DNA of 64,000 nucleotides from Rhizobiales bacterium Ga0077545 (GTDB taxonomy: Bacteria > Pseudomonadota > Alphaproteobacteria > Rhizobiales > Methylopilaceae): NCBI GenBank assembly GCA_001464335.1, contig LNEV01000016.1, positions 112,135 to 176,134 on the forward strand. Direction: 5' to 3'. Both the position numbers and the translations under genes were made by a program. A model generated the notes under the pieces. It saw nothing but the letters and a program-made list of their open reading frames with translations, had not been told where the DNA came from and did not search any database. Positions 18,106-26,301 of the stretch are shown piece by piece. The stretch's first letter is position 1; each line of letters opens with the position of its first letter.

Positions 18106-19086
18106 CTACCGCATCGCCACCACAAGACGCCCACGCACGCGGCCGTCGAGGAGATCGCTTGCGGCGGCGATGGCCCCATCGAGCGTAATGACGTTCACCC
18201 ACGCCGCCATTTTCGCGGGATCGACCTCTTTTGCCAGACGCCCCCAGGCAATCCTGCGGTCTTCCAGCGGGCGGGTGACGGAATTGATGCCGATCAGCGA
18301 AATGCCGCGCAGGATGAAGGGAGCGACGGTCGCGGGAAAATCCATGCCCTGCGCCAGCCCGCAGGCAGCGACGACGCCGTTTTCCTTCATCTGCGCGCAG
18401 AGATTTGCGAGAACATGCGAGCCGACGCTGTCGATCGCCCCCGCAAAGCGCATCTTCTGCAAGGGCGCGCCGGGAGATGACAGGGTCTTGGCGTCGAGCA
18501 CATCGTCCGCGCCAAGCGCCTTCAGATGTTCCGTCTCGTCCATACGGCGCGTGGACGCCACGGTGCGGTAGCCGAGCTGATGCAGGATCTGTAGGGCGAC
18601 GCTGCCGACGCCGCCGGTGGCGCCCGTCACGATGACCTCGCCCTTGTCGGGCGTCACGCCCTGATGTTCGAGCGCCATCAGGCAGAGCATGGCGGTGTAG
18701 CCCGCCGTGCCGAAGCTCATGGCCTGTTCGGCACTCATGCCTTCAGGGATCGGGATCAGCCAGTCGCCCCTGACGCGGGCAAGCTCCGCCAGCCCGCCCC
18801 AGTGCAGTTCGCCGACGCCAAACCCGTTGAGCAAAACCTCATCGCCCGGCTTGAAACCCGAATGGCGGCTTTCGGTCACGACGCCCGCGAGATCGATGCC
18901 GGGCACCATCGGGAATGTACGCACCACTGGACCGCGCCCCGTAATGGCGAGCGCGTCCTTGTAGTTGAGCGTCGAATGGGAAATGCGGATGGTGATGTCG
19001 CCGTCCGGCAGGCGCGCCTCGTCCAGCTGCTGCAGGCTGGCTGTGCTGCCTTTTTCGGTCTTCTCGATCAGGATGGCGCGGAACAT
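18106..19086 (-). CDS. acuI: MDR-family oxidoreductase, acrylyl-CoA reductase type
   Basis: A 326-residue zinc-independent medium-chain reductase of the YhdH/AcuI group. The GroES-like N-terminal domain has STLNYKDALAITGRGP and GIDLAGVV. The cofactor loop is VTGATGGVGSVA, with ASTRRMDE after it, as in NADPH-specific members. AcuI reduces acryloyl-CoA to propionyl-CoA with NADPH and protects against acrylate and DMSP-derived toxicity. Length and motifs fit closely. Its stop lies 20 bases from the small peptide gene, and the DUF930 gene is just upstream on the same strand, so the two may share a transcript. Confidence 0.9.
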   Translation of the reverse strand: MFRAILIEKTEKGSTASLQQLDEARLPDGDITIRISHSTLNYKDALAITGRGPVVRTFPMVPGIDLAGVVTESRHSGFKPGDEVLLNGFGVGELHWGGLAELARVRGDWLIPIPEGMSAEQAMSFGTAGYTAMLCLMALEHQGVTPDKGEVIVTGATGGVGSVALQILHQLGYRTVASTRRMDETEHLKALGADDVLDAKTLSSPGAPLQKMRFAGAIDSVGSHVLANLCAQMKENGVVAACGLAQGMDFPATVAPFILRGISLIGINSVTRPLEDRRIAWGRLAKEVDPAKMAAWVNVITLDGAIAAASDLLDGRVRGRLVVAMR

Positions 19087-19092
19087 CGATCC

Positions 19093-19500
19093 TCAATACA
19101 GCCCGTGCTGCTCCCATTCGCTCCGCGGTATCTCGGCGCCGAGTCTGTAGTCGAAGCTTTCGATGTCGAGGCCGTCGGGTGTGGTGCGGCAGTGATAGGC
19201 GAGACGATACCACTTGCCCTTGCTGCGCAGCGCAGCGCCCGGCGCGATGATTTCGGATTTGCCGGTCTTCGTATCGGCGAAGGCGTAGGCGATGGTGGTG
19301 TCGGGCTTCAGCTCGGAATGATCGCGGGCGATGCGGCCGGAGGCGCGGGCGTCGCAGCGCTGTTCGACGCGCTCCTGCGGGGAAAGCTTCAACATCTGCC
19401 GGTCCATCCGCTGTTTCTGGGCGGGGGTCTGGGTCTGCGCGAGGGCAGCGGAAGCGAAAAGGCCGAAAGCGAACACGGCGAAAAGGCGAGGCGTCATCAT
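19093..19500 (-). CDS. DUF930 secreted protein
   Basis: A 135-residue product with a signal peptide (about residues 1-21, FAVFAFGLFASAALA) followed by a DUF930-type domain: LSPQERVEQRCDARASGRIA, then IAYAFADTKTGKSEIIAPGA and KWYRLAYHCRTTPDGLDIES. Two cysteines (about 49 and 103) probably form a disulfide in the periplasm. It ends 6 bases before the start of acuI on the same strand. Function unknown; the family is largely confined to Rhizobiales. Confidence 0.8.
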   Translation of the reverse strand: MMTPRLFAVFAFGLFASAALAQTQTPAQKQRMDRQMLKLSPQERVEQRCDARASGRIARDHSELKPDTTIAYAFADTKTGKSEIIAPGAALRSKGKWYRLAYHCRTTPDGLDIESFDYRLGAEIPRSEWEQHGLY

Positions 19501-19567
19501 GGCGCCCGGTTATAGAGGATTTTTGGCGCGGATGGGGCAGCTTTTGCTTTGCGTCGAGTTCCACACC

Positions 19568-20860
19568 TCATCCGGGTGTTTTCTTCGTGCGGCGGGGGGA
19601 TGGCGCGGCCTGCCGGAACACGGCGCGGAGGCGCTGCCGGTCGGCGGGCAGATCGAGCGCGCGTTCGGCGCGGTCGATGGCCAGCTGGGCCTGTTTGCGC
19701 GCGGCGGCGGCAAACGCACGGTCGCCCATCCCGCCGAGCGCACCGAGCGCCTTCTGGAGGCGCAACTGCACCTCGATCATGCCCGCGCCGTCGCGCGCCA
19801 TCGGCATGAAGGCATCCTCAAACAGATCGTCGGAGGCGAGCGGCGGCAGGTACAGACGCGGAAAGCGAACCTCGTCCGGCGGCGCGGGTGGGCTTTCGGC
19901 CCACAGGCCGAGAAGGCGCGTCAGGCGGCCGATAACATCGATGGCGGTGCCCGGATCGTTGACCGCCGGAGAGAGCGCGCGGCAGGCGATCTCGCTCATC
20001 ACGGCCAGGCCGAAGCGCGGGTCCTGATCGAAATTGCGCTCGGTGCCGACGGAAAAGGCGGTACGGATGGAATTCTGCTGCTCGTCGGTGAGTTTTCCCT
20101 TGGCGTCGAGCCAGGCGAGCGGGGTGTCGGGATAGACGAAGGCGCCGGGATTTGCGGCGATGAAGATGCGCCCGTCCGCCGCCTCCGCGCAGGCGTCGAG
20201 GGCGGTGAGATCGACATGCTGTATGTATCCGATGCAGTTTGCCGTGATCGCGCCCGCGCTCTTGGGCACCTCGCGCGCCGGATCGCGCAGGGGATGGGCG
20301 CCGAGAAAGGGCTGTTCGACCCGCTCCGCAATGGCCTTGTGCGTCGCCTCCTCCACGCGGTTCGTCGTCTCGCCGACGCGGCCAAGGCGCGTCAGGTGGT
20401 CGATCCAGCGCAGCAGCGAGACGACGATAAGCGCGATGACGAAAATCGTCGCCACGAACAGGATGACGCGCCCGCGTTCGCCATAGGCGCCCGTCTGCAG
20501 CACGACGATGCCGACGATGGCGAACAGGAACGAGCCGATGAAGGTGGAGAGCACCGTCTGGGTGAGCCGGTCCTCCATGATGAGCGTGGTGGCACGCGGG
20601 GTGACATTGCTTGTCGCAGAGCTGTAGGCCGATGTCATGACGCTGAGCGAGAATGTGGTGACGGCGAGCATGCTGGAGGCGATGATTTCCAGAATGCCGT
20701 CGACCGCGTCCGCGCCGATCTTCGCCTCCAGTTCCCACGGAATGTAAGGCTCGACAAAAGCGGACAGAACGGCGGTGGCGACGCCCAGCGCCCCGAACAG
20801 GCTGGCCCGCCACCAGAGCCGGCGGGTGAGCTTGCCGAGCAGCCATTGCCAGCGGGTCAT
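19568..20860 (-). CDS. DUF2254 inner-membrane protein
   Basis: A 430-residue protein with four or so N-terminal membrane segments (about residues 18-36, 57-80, 108-128 and 136-155) and a long soluble C-terminal part, the typical DUF2254 plan. The conserved segments SSMLAVTTFSLSVMTSAYSS and DPRFGLAVMSEIACRALSPAVNDPGTA are present. ATG 20860 starts MTRWQWLLGKL. The frame stays open for another 147 codons upstream, but that stretch is the long repeat and codes for nothing recognisable, so it was excluded. Role unknown; some relatives are regarded as channel-like membrane proteins. Confidence 0.85.
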   Translation of the reverse strand: MTRWQWLLGKLTRRLWWRASLFGALGVATAVLSAFVEPYIPWELEAKIGADAVDGILEIIASSMLAVTTFSLSVMTSAYSSATSNVTPRATTLIMEDRLTQTVLSTFIGSFLFAIVGIVVLQTGAYGERGRVILFVATIFVIALIVVSLLRWIDHLTRLGRVGETTNRVEEATHKAIAERVEQPFLGAHPLRDPAREVPKSAGAITANCIGYIQHVDLTALDACAEAADGRIFIAANPGAFVYPDTPLAWLDAKGKLTDEQQNSIRTAFSVGTERNFDQDPRFGLAVMSEIACRALSPAVNDPGTAIDVIGRLTRLLGLWAESPPAPPDEVRFPRLYLPPLASDDLFEDAFMPMARDGAGMIEVQLRLQKALGALGGMGDRAFAAAARKQAQLAIDRAERALDLPADRQRLRAVFRQAAPSPRRTKKTPG

Positions 20861-21354
20861 GGGGTCTCCGGTGTTGCGAGTCAGGGCCGGGATGATAGGG
20901 CGCGGAGGCGTCGGGGGCGAGGGGCTGCGGGAGGCTCTGGAATCCGGGCGCGCGAAAGCGTCTTCCGGGGGAAGAGTGAGATGCGCCGCCGATAATCGGC
21001 GGGCGGGCAGTCCGTCTTGCCTCTCCGAAATGGAGGGGCGCGCGGGACGCCGGGAGATTGACCGCTCCCGCGGCGGCTCGGTGTGGTGTTTTTGTAAAAC
21101 ACCAAGCCAGTTTGTCCTCACCTCGGGGAAGCCGCTCTCACGACGTCCCGCGCGCGGTGGATTTTTGGCTTCGGAATGCTTCCGCCGTGAAGGCCGACCT
21201 CGGGGCCCTCCTCGGGGTCTGGCACGCGATGGGGCCAGACGCTCCCTTGGCGGTTGGTTTTCCGCCGGCTTCCACATCCGGCCACCGCACTTCCGATCCA
21301 CATCACGACGCCTCGAGTTGCGCCCTCCGTGATCGGAAGTGGGGCTATAGGATC

Positions 21355-21382
21355 ATAATCCTTGACCGAAGTCAAGGATTAT
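21355..21382. repeat. Perfect 11-bp-arm palindrome within repeat copy B
   Basis: The arms ATAATCCTTGA and TCAAGGATTAT are identical to those at 17253-17280, with spacer CCGAAG instead of CTCCAT. It sits next to CTATAGGATC on one side and TTTTCTC on the other. Confidence 0.8.
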
Positions 21383-21395
21383 TTTCTCTGTGCGA

Positions 21396-21508
21396 CCTCA
21401 TCCTGAGGAGGCGCACCGCGCCGTCTCGAAGGATGGACGGCTGGCTCGGAGCTTGCTGCTCACCCTTCGACACGGCTCGTCTTCGACGAGTCCGGCTCAG
21501 GATGAGGG
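21396..21508. repeat. Imperfect palindromic intergenic repeat, copy 2
   Basis: The same framing as copies 1 and 3 (CCTCATCCTGAG to CTCAGGATGAGGG) with inner CGTCTCGAAGGATG and ACCCTTCGACACG. It interrupts long repeat copy B, so it probably inserted later. Confidence 0.8.
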
Positions 21509-21812
21509 TGGAGATCGATCGCTGCGAGGCTTTCACCCCACCCCGCTCGGCTTCGCCGAGTCGGCCCTCCCCACACAACCCGAATGTTTTCGGGTTGTGA
21601 TCTCAAGTGACGAAGTCGGGCAGGCCCGACTTCGTGCGGGGAGGGAGACGACCGCCTCGCTTGCTCAAAGTCCGAAGACAACAACGTGCCGCCCTCTCCC
21701 TCCCCTTCATGGGGAGGGTGGCCTCGCGAAAGCGAGGTCGGGTGGGGTGCGGACATTTCGATTGCACTCCGCGTTTGTTTCAAGCGACCATCCTCGCAAA
21801 CGGGGCTGGGGA

Positions 21813-22160
21813 ATGTCCGTCGCTTTCGCACGCGCGCTGCGCAAACGCATGACGCCCGCCGAGGCGCGGCTGTGGACGCGGCTTCGGCTGTTGCGGCCGA
21901 TGGGCTATCATTTCCGGCGGCAGGCGCCGTTCGGTCCGTATGTACTCGATTTTATATGCTTTGCCGGAAAGCTCGTCGTCGAGGTGGACGGCGACCTGCA
22001 TGGAACGGACGCAGCCATGGCCCGCGACGCACGGCGCGATGCGGCCCTGGCGGCGCAGGGATTTCGCGTGCTGCGCGTTTCCAACGCCGATGTGATGCAC
22101 AATATGGATGGCGTGATGGAAGCCATCATCGCCGCCCTGCCCGAGCCCAACCCCGGATGA
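21813..22160 (+). CDS. DUF559 endonuclease-like protein
   Basis: A 115-residue Vsr-like/PD-(D/E)xK-fold protein. It opens ARALRKRMTPAEARLWTRLR, the usual DUF559 start, then FRRQAPFGPYVLDFICF with Asp46, and VVEVDGDLHG with Glu57 and Asp59 as candidate metal ligands. Length is normal. ATG 21813 follows GCTGGGGA. It is embedded among GGGGAGGG repeat modules on both sides. DUF559 genes are commonly found next to repeats or mobile sequence, and a DNA nicking role is inferred from the fold only. Confidence 0.83.
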   Translation: MSVAFARALRKRMTPAEARLWTRLRLLRPMGYHFRRQAPFGPYVLDFICFAGKLVVEVDGDLHGTDAAMARDARRDAALAAQGFRVLRVSNADVMHNMDGVMEAIIAALPEPNPG

Positions 22161-22163
22161 GGC

Positions 22164-22372
22164 GCCCCTCCCTCCCCTTTATGGGGAGGGTGGACACGCG
22201 AAGCGTGGCCGGGTGGGGTTGCGGCCTCTCAAGGATGTTCGGCTCTCGCGAAGGAGCCTGGCGGGACTCTCAGATCCTGCCATTACGCAGGTGCCGGTGC
22301 CAGCGGAGAGGCCGTGCGCCCCACCCGACCGGCCTTTGGCCGGCCACCCTCCCCATGAAGGGGAGGGAGAGG
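22164..22372. repeat. Two GGGGAGGG palindromic repeat modules in opposite orientation
   Basis: One module at about 22164-22220 (CTCCCCTTTATGGGGAGG, then GTGGCCGGGTGGGG) and one at about 22312-22372 (CCCCACCCGACC, then CTCCCCATGAAGGGGAGG) repeat the units seen inside long repeats A and B. No gene is supported in 22161-22500. Confidence 0.75.
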
Positions 22373-22402
22373 AGCTTGCGGCCCCTGTCTCGTCCACTGG
22401 CC

Positions 22403-22480
22403 AACGCACTTCCGATCCACATCACGACGCCTCATGGAGCGCCCTCCTTTATCGAAAGCACGGACACCCAATCATGGCAT
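22403..22480 (-). repeat. Degenerate terminal fragment of the long repeat (copy C)
   Basis: The block GCACTTCCGATCCACATCAC plus GACGCCTC and GCGCCCTCC matches the end of long repeat copy B near 21288-21330. It then decays before the AT-rich island begins at about 22485. The palindrome seen in copies A and B is not preserved here. Confidence 0.65.
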
Positions 22481-22500
22481 AGGAATAAAGTCTCTAGCAA

Positions 22501-22974
22501 TCAAGTCAATTTGAAATCTAGCTCACGGATCAGCCCATGATCGTTTATGCAAACGACGTTCAACTGGGTACAGACGTCAGGAACCTTCCGATTTCGACCC
22601 TGCGCTGAGGGTCTTGAAACTTCTTTACTCACAACGACGGCGTCCTCAATAGCCATTGCCGCCGCGATCAAGAACGGATCCGCCCCCATAAACTCCAGAT
22701 CGGCTTCAGAAATATCTGGCCCATAACAAGCAAGAACTTGTGCGACGTAGCCGTCATATACGACTCCGTTTAGCAACAAAGCGTCTGCATTTTCTTTGGC
22801 CCATTCTGCAAGCCAATCATCTTGTTCGATAAGTTCTTCCCATACTTCCGCCGGCATTTTAATTAGCCCGGCGGCTGCCTTCTCGATAATCCATTCCCAA
22901 TACTGAGGAAAGCGATCAGGCGGGTAGTAGTCCCGTTTAGCCGTAATTAAAGCGCTGGCGTCGATCAAGTGCAT
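22501..22974 (-). CDS. DUF4411 PIN-like protein, putative toxin
   Basis: A 157-residue protein of the DUF4411 group, which has a PIN-like nuclease fold. Asp5 in [10 protein letters not shown], Glu residues near AEVWEELIEQDDW, and Asp in MGADPFLIAAAM provide the acidic residues expected of a metal-dependent RNase. Its ATG shares a base with the stop of the upstream ImmA/IrrE gene (TAATG), a coupled pair. The DNA is AT-rich relative to the core. By family precedent the pair behaves as a toxin-antitoxin-like or stress module; toxicity has not been shown here. Confidence 0.82.
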   Translation of the reverse strand: MHLIDASALITAKRDYYPPDRFPQYWEWIIEKAAAGLIKMPAEVWEELIEQDDWLAEWAKENADALLLNGVVYDGYVAQVLACYGPDISEADLEFMGADPFLIAAAMAIEDAVVVSKEVSRPSAQGRNRKVPDVCTQLNVVCINDHGLIRELDFKLT

Positions 22975-24170
22975 TAACGTCTCGGCTGATCCCGCAGACG
23001 GTCGAAGTTCCCCGATTTAACGTCGAGTATCCGGGACGCCTGTGTGTACGTTAGATTGCCTTCATCTACGGCGTTTAACACCGTCCGTATCAAAGCGCGC
23101 CCCAATCTCCTTTTTGCTAGCGTGTAATATCCCGGACCACTGCCGGACTTTAACTTAGTCCGACGCTCTCTCCATTCTGCTTGATACCGATTGTAAAGAC
23201 CCCACCATTCGGCATCCGCGATCTCTCTGTTCTCCAACAAACGGCGGGCAACTACGGCCCTCGAAACCTTCCACTCTTTGGAAAGAAAATTTACTTTCTG
23301 TGCAAGACCAAAATCAGGGTCCAATTCTCGCCAAGAGCGTAAGAACAACTCTTCTGGAAGCAAGAACTCTGCGGCAACTTTGTTACACAGATTTTCAACC
23401 GAACCACGCCTGCCCAACGTGCTGAAGGGCGAGACGTTACTAATTCCGGTTTCGCCAATCCAAATATGAGCGGTTTCGTGGATTAAACTAAAAGAAAGAG
23501 CGGCCTGTGCATCATTCGCGTTGATCGCAACGAACGGCGCAACCGAGTCCGCCAATGCGATGCCACGGAACTCCTCTGGATCAATCTGAGAGTGATAACT
23601 ACCAAGATCACCAATTATCTGTACAAATATTCCCGTCCCCTCGACGCGCGATCGCAAAACCCTGAACAGCTCATCACGGTCCGTCAGAGCCATTTGAGAT
23701 TCAATGGGGAACTTGAGTTCCGCGCGAATATCGGTCGCGATTGTCCAATGGTCTCTTTCGTCGCGATGCTTGCCTACGAATGGAAGCGGTCGAGCCCCTC
23801 CGTCTATTAGCAAATCCTTGACCTGCTGCTGTCTCGCGCGAAGCTTCCGCAGAAGGGTGCTTAACTCGAAGGACTGAGTGCCGACTTCTGCATCTCCGAG
23901 AGTCCTAAAGTCCGCCACCTTAGCGTCATTGAGAGGTGGCTTTTGCAAGTAAAACGTAACCAGCGGACGCCGATAGGCATCGGCGAGACTTCGCAATTGC
24001 CCGACCGTCGGGGCGACATCGCCAGCTTCAAATTCGGCGAGACGCTCTGCTCCAGTGGCTTTCTTAGTGTCAATAATTTTAGCGCGTGCAGCAGCATCCT
24101 CGATGGCAAGACCTGCCTTTTCTCGAGCCCATTGGAGCATAGCTCCGTTGATTTTTGCCTGCTTCGCCAT
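22974..24170 (-). CDS. XRE-type HTH and ImmA/IrrE metallopeptidase fusion
   Basis: A 398-residue protein. Residues 1-75 form a helix-turn-helix of the XRE type ([20 protein letters not shown]). The middle holds the ImmA/IrrE zinc peptidase: HETAH at 231-235 with a downstream glutamate in [10 protein letters not shown]. The C-terminal 110 residues are helical and basic. ImmA/IrrE proteins cleave repressors or regulators during stress or mobile-element induction; with a DUF4411 partner the protein is usually called the antitoxin or regulator. AT-rich composition and adjacent repeats indicate acquired DNA. It diverges from ahcY. Confidence 0.86.
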   Translation of the reverse strand: MAKQAKINGAMLQWAREKAGLAIEDAAARAKIIDTKKATGAERLAEFEAGDVAPTVGQLRSLADAYRRPLVTFYLQKPPLNDAKVADFRTLGDAEVGTQSFELSTLLRKLRARQQQVKDLLIDGGARPLPFVGKHRDERDHWTIATDIRAELKFPIESQMALTDRDELFRVLRSRVEGTGIFVQIIGDLGSYHSQIDPEEFRGIALADSVAPFVAINANDAQAALSFSLIHETAHIWIGETGISNVSPFSTLGRRGSVENLCNKVAAEFLLPEELFLRSWRELDPDFGLAQKVNFLSKEWKVSRAVVARRLLENREIADAEWWGLYNRYQAEWRERRTKLKSGSGPGYYTLAKRRLGRALIRTVLNAVDEGNLTYTQASRILDVKSGNFDRLRDQPRR

Positions 24171-24342
24171 TGGTCTATCGACCCAACCGTACCCGATAGA
24201 TAGTTCTCACTCCATTAATTCGCACATAAAGAACCCTTTATATCTCCGTTGCCCCTGCCCTCGGACCGTGCTAGACAGCGCCCGAACGCTAGGCCATGCG
24301 CCTGGCACGCCCCCCATTCGCTTCCAAGACGAAAGACGCCCG

Positions 24343-25755
24343 ATGAACGCCCATGCTTCCGCGAACGATTACGCCATTGCCGACATCAAGCTTGCGGACT
24401 GGGGCCGCAAGGAGCTGGACATTGCCGAGACGGAGATGCCCGGCCTGATGGCGACGCGCGCCGAATATGGCGCGGCGCAGCCGCTGAAGGGCGCGCGGAT
24501 TGCCGGTTCGCTCCACATGACGATCCAGACCGGCGTTCTGATCGAGACGCTGAAGGCTTTGGGCGCCGATGTGCGCTGGGCCTCGTGCAACATCTATTCG
24601 ACGCAGGACCATGCGGCGGCGGCGATTGCGGCGGCGGGCACGCCGGTTTTCGCCATCAAGGGCGAGAGCCTGAAGGATTATTGGGAATACACCCACAAGA
24701 TCTTCGAATGGCATGACGGCGGCGTGCCGAACATGATCCTCGACGACGGCGGCGACGCGACCGCGCTCGTGCATCTGGGCAAGCGCGCGGAAGCGGGCGA
24801 TGTCGCGTTTCTCGACAAACCCGGCAACGAGGAAGAGGAAGTGCTGTTCGCGGCCATCAAGGGCCGCCTGAAGAGCCATCCCGGCTTCTACACCAAATGC
24901 GCCGAGGCCATTCGCGGCGTGACGGAAGAGACGACGACGGGCGTGCATCGTCTCTACGAGATGCACAAGAAGGGCGAGCTTCTGTGGCCCGCCATCAACG
25001 TCAACGACAGCGTCACCAAATCGAAATTCGACAATCTGTACGGCTGCAAGGAATCGCTCGTCGACGGCATCCGCCGCGGCACCGACGTGATGATGGCCGG
25101 CAAGGTGGCCATGGTGTGCGGCTTCGGCGATGTGGGCAAGGGCTCGGCCGCTTCGCTCCGCAATGCGGGCTGCCGCGTGCTCGTGTCCGAAGTCGATCCG
25201 ATCTGCGCGCTGCAGGCGGCGATGGAAGGCTATGAAGTCGTGACCATGGAAGACGCCGCGCCCCGCGCCGACATCTTCGTGACGGCGACGGGCAATGTCG
25301 ATGTCATTACGCTTGAGCACATGCGCGCCATGAAGGACCGCGCCATCGTCTGCAATATCGGCCATTTCGATTCGGAAATTCAGGTCGCGGGCCTGAAGAA
25401 CCTGACATGGACCAATGTGAAGCCGCAGGTCGACGAGATCACCTTCGCGGACGGCCACCGCATCATCCTGCTCTCGGAAGGGCGCCTGGTGAACCTCGGC
25501 AACGCGACCGGCCATCCGAGCTTCGTGATGTCGGCCTCCTTCACCAACCAGACGCTCGCGCAGATCGAGATTTTCGCGAACCCCGGCAAATACGATGTCG
25601 GCGTCTTCGTGCTGCCCAAGCACCTCGACGAGAAGGTGGCGGCGCTGCATCTCGACAAGGTCGGCGCGAAGCTGACGACGCTTTCGGACAAGCAGGCGAG
25701 CTACATCAACGTGCCGCAGGCCGGCCCGTTCAAGCCGGAAACCTACCGCTACTGA
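24343..25755 (+). CDS. ahcY: Adenosylhomocysteinase
   Basis: A 470-residue NAD-dependent enzyme that splits S-adenosylhomocysteine into adenosine and homocysteine and keeps methyl transfer running. The substrate domain has [17 protein letters not shown]; the NAD loop GFGDVGKG is at 260-267; the C-terminus KPETYRY, which closes over the neighbour subunit, is intact. ATG 24343 fits the family start [19 protein letters not shown]. The frame is open further upstream, but into the island. No clear SAH riboswitch is visible in the 170-base leader. It begins the core block that continues with divL. Confidence 0.98.
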   Translation: MNAHASANDYAIADIKLADWGRKELDIAETEMPGLMATRAEYGAAQPLKGARIAGSLHMTIQTGVLIETLKALGADVRWASCNIYSTQDHAAAAIAAAGTPVFAIKGESLKDYWEYTHKIFEWHDGGVPNMILDDGGDATALVHLGKRAEAGDVAFLDKPGNEEEEVLFAAIKGRLKSHPGFYTKCAEAIRGVTEETTTGVHRLYEMHKKGELLWPAINVNDSVTKSKFDNLYGCKESLVDGIRRGTDVMMAGKVAMVCGFGDVGKGSAASLRNAGCRVLVSEVDPICALQAAMEGYEVVTMEDAAPRADIFVTATGNVDVITLEHMRAMKDRAIVCNIGHFDSEIQVAGLKNLTWTNVKPQVDEITFADGHRIILLSEGRLVNLGNATGHPSFVMSASFTNQTLAQIEIFANPGKYDVGVFVLPKHLDEKVAALHLDKVGAKLTTLSDKQASYINVPQAGPFKPETYRY

Positions 25756-25793
25756 GACACGCCCGCCACGCGGGCACGAAACTGACGAACACA

Positions 25794-25821
25794 GGGGCAG
25801 GCGAACACCTGCCCCTTTTTT
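25794..25821 (+). terminator. Rho-independent terminator after ahcY
   Basis: An 8-bp stem GGGGCAGG / CCTGCCCC with loop CGAACA and a T6 run. Confidence 0.92.
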
Positions 25822-25965
25822 GTGCCTCACCATTCCGTGTATCCCAACATAGGTTATGTCGACGCACCCGCCATTCGTTAAGATGTCTTCATTAGCGGCA
25901 CTGAACAGGGCCCCGTTGACTGGGAGACAAAGCGCGCTCCCGCCCCAGCTACGGAAGGCTGGCAG

Positions 25966-26040
25966 ATGATCGAACTTCAGTGGATCTTCATTTCCGGCAT
26001 CGGCGTGCTTGTCGCGCTTGCGTTCGTCGCGCTCATCTAA
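25966..26040 (+). CDS. Possible 24-residue membrane peptide
   Basis: ATG 25966 follows GGAAGG by 7 bases and encodes MIELQWIFISGIGVLVALAF plus VALI, a single hydrophobic helix. It stands alone in the ahcY-divL gap. The following 26041-26301 is GC-rich, with TTTCCCACAGG and TGTCCACAGA sequences that resemble weak DnaA boxes, and no other gene. Codon evidence is too short for confidence. Confidence 0.35.
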   Translation: MIELQWIFISGIGVLVALAFVALI

Positions 26041-26301
26041 CGACGACGTCCGGAAAACCCGGAAACGGCTGGTTCCGCAGCGCGCGAGCTGCGGACGCGC
26101 CACCGGCGCCCCCTCACATACCCACAGCTTTCCCACAGGCCTGTGCACCGCGCCCGCGGCGGCTTCTGCACAGCCTGTCCACAGACATGACCATATCGTT
26201 AATTTTATTGACTCCGTGACTCCCCGTGCCTTCTGCGCGAGTCCCGATGTCGCTAGATTGAAAAACGATTCGGGGGCGGCCACATCGGGGATGGCCGCAG
26301 A

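Larger units (their letters stand above)
20945..21766 (-). repeat. Long interspersed repeat, copy B (inverted relative to copy A)
   Basis: Read on the minus strand this follows the same order of landmarks as copy A at 17056-17785, from AATCGAAATGTCCGCACC to ATCTCACTCTTCCCCCGGAA. It differs by substitutions, small length changes and the insertion of a palindromic element at 21396-21508. Its two GGGGAGGG modules lie near 21534-21655 and 21688-21752. With copy A it frames 17.8-20.9 kb as a large inverted repeat pair. No gene is supported between 20861 and 21812. Confidence 0.8.

Noticed and set aside
17333..18571. Frames of 100-400 codons across long repeat A
   Set aside because: They run through palindromic repeat modules and the acuI antisense strand; products are low complexity and change with every copy of the repeat.
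20861..21301. 147-codon N-terminal extension of the DUF2254 protein
   Set aside because: It lies wholly in long repeat B, while the family-conserved start is at 20860 with membrane segments following at once.
24171..24342. SAH riboswitch before ahcY
   Set aside because: The leader has no convincing pseudoknot core or conserved SAH-aptamer segments by eye; a covariance search would decide.
26110..26200. DnaA-box-like sequences TTTCCCACAGG and TGTCCACAGA before divL
   Set aside because: Each differs from TTATCCACA at two positions, there is no cluster of good boxes, and no origin genes are nearby.
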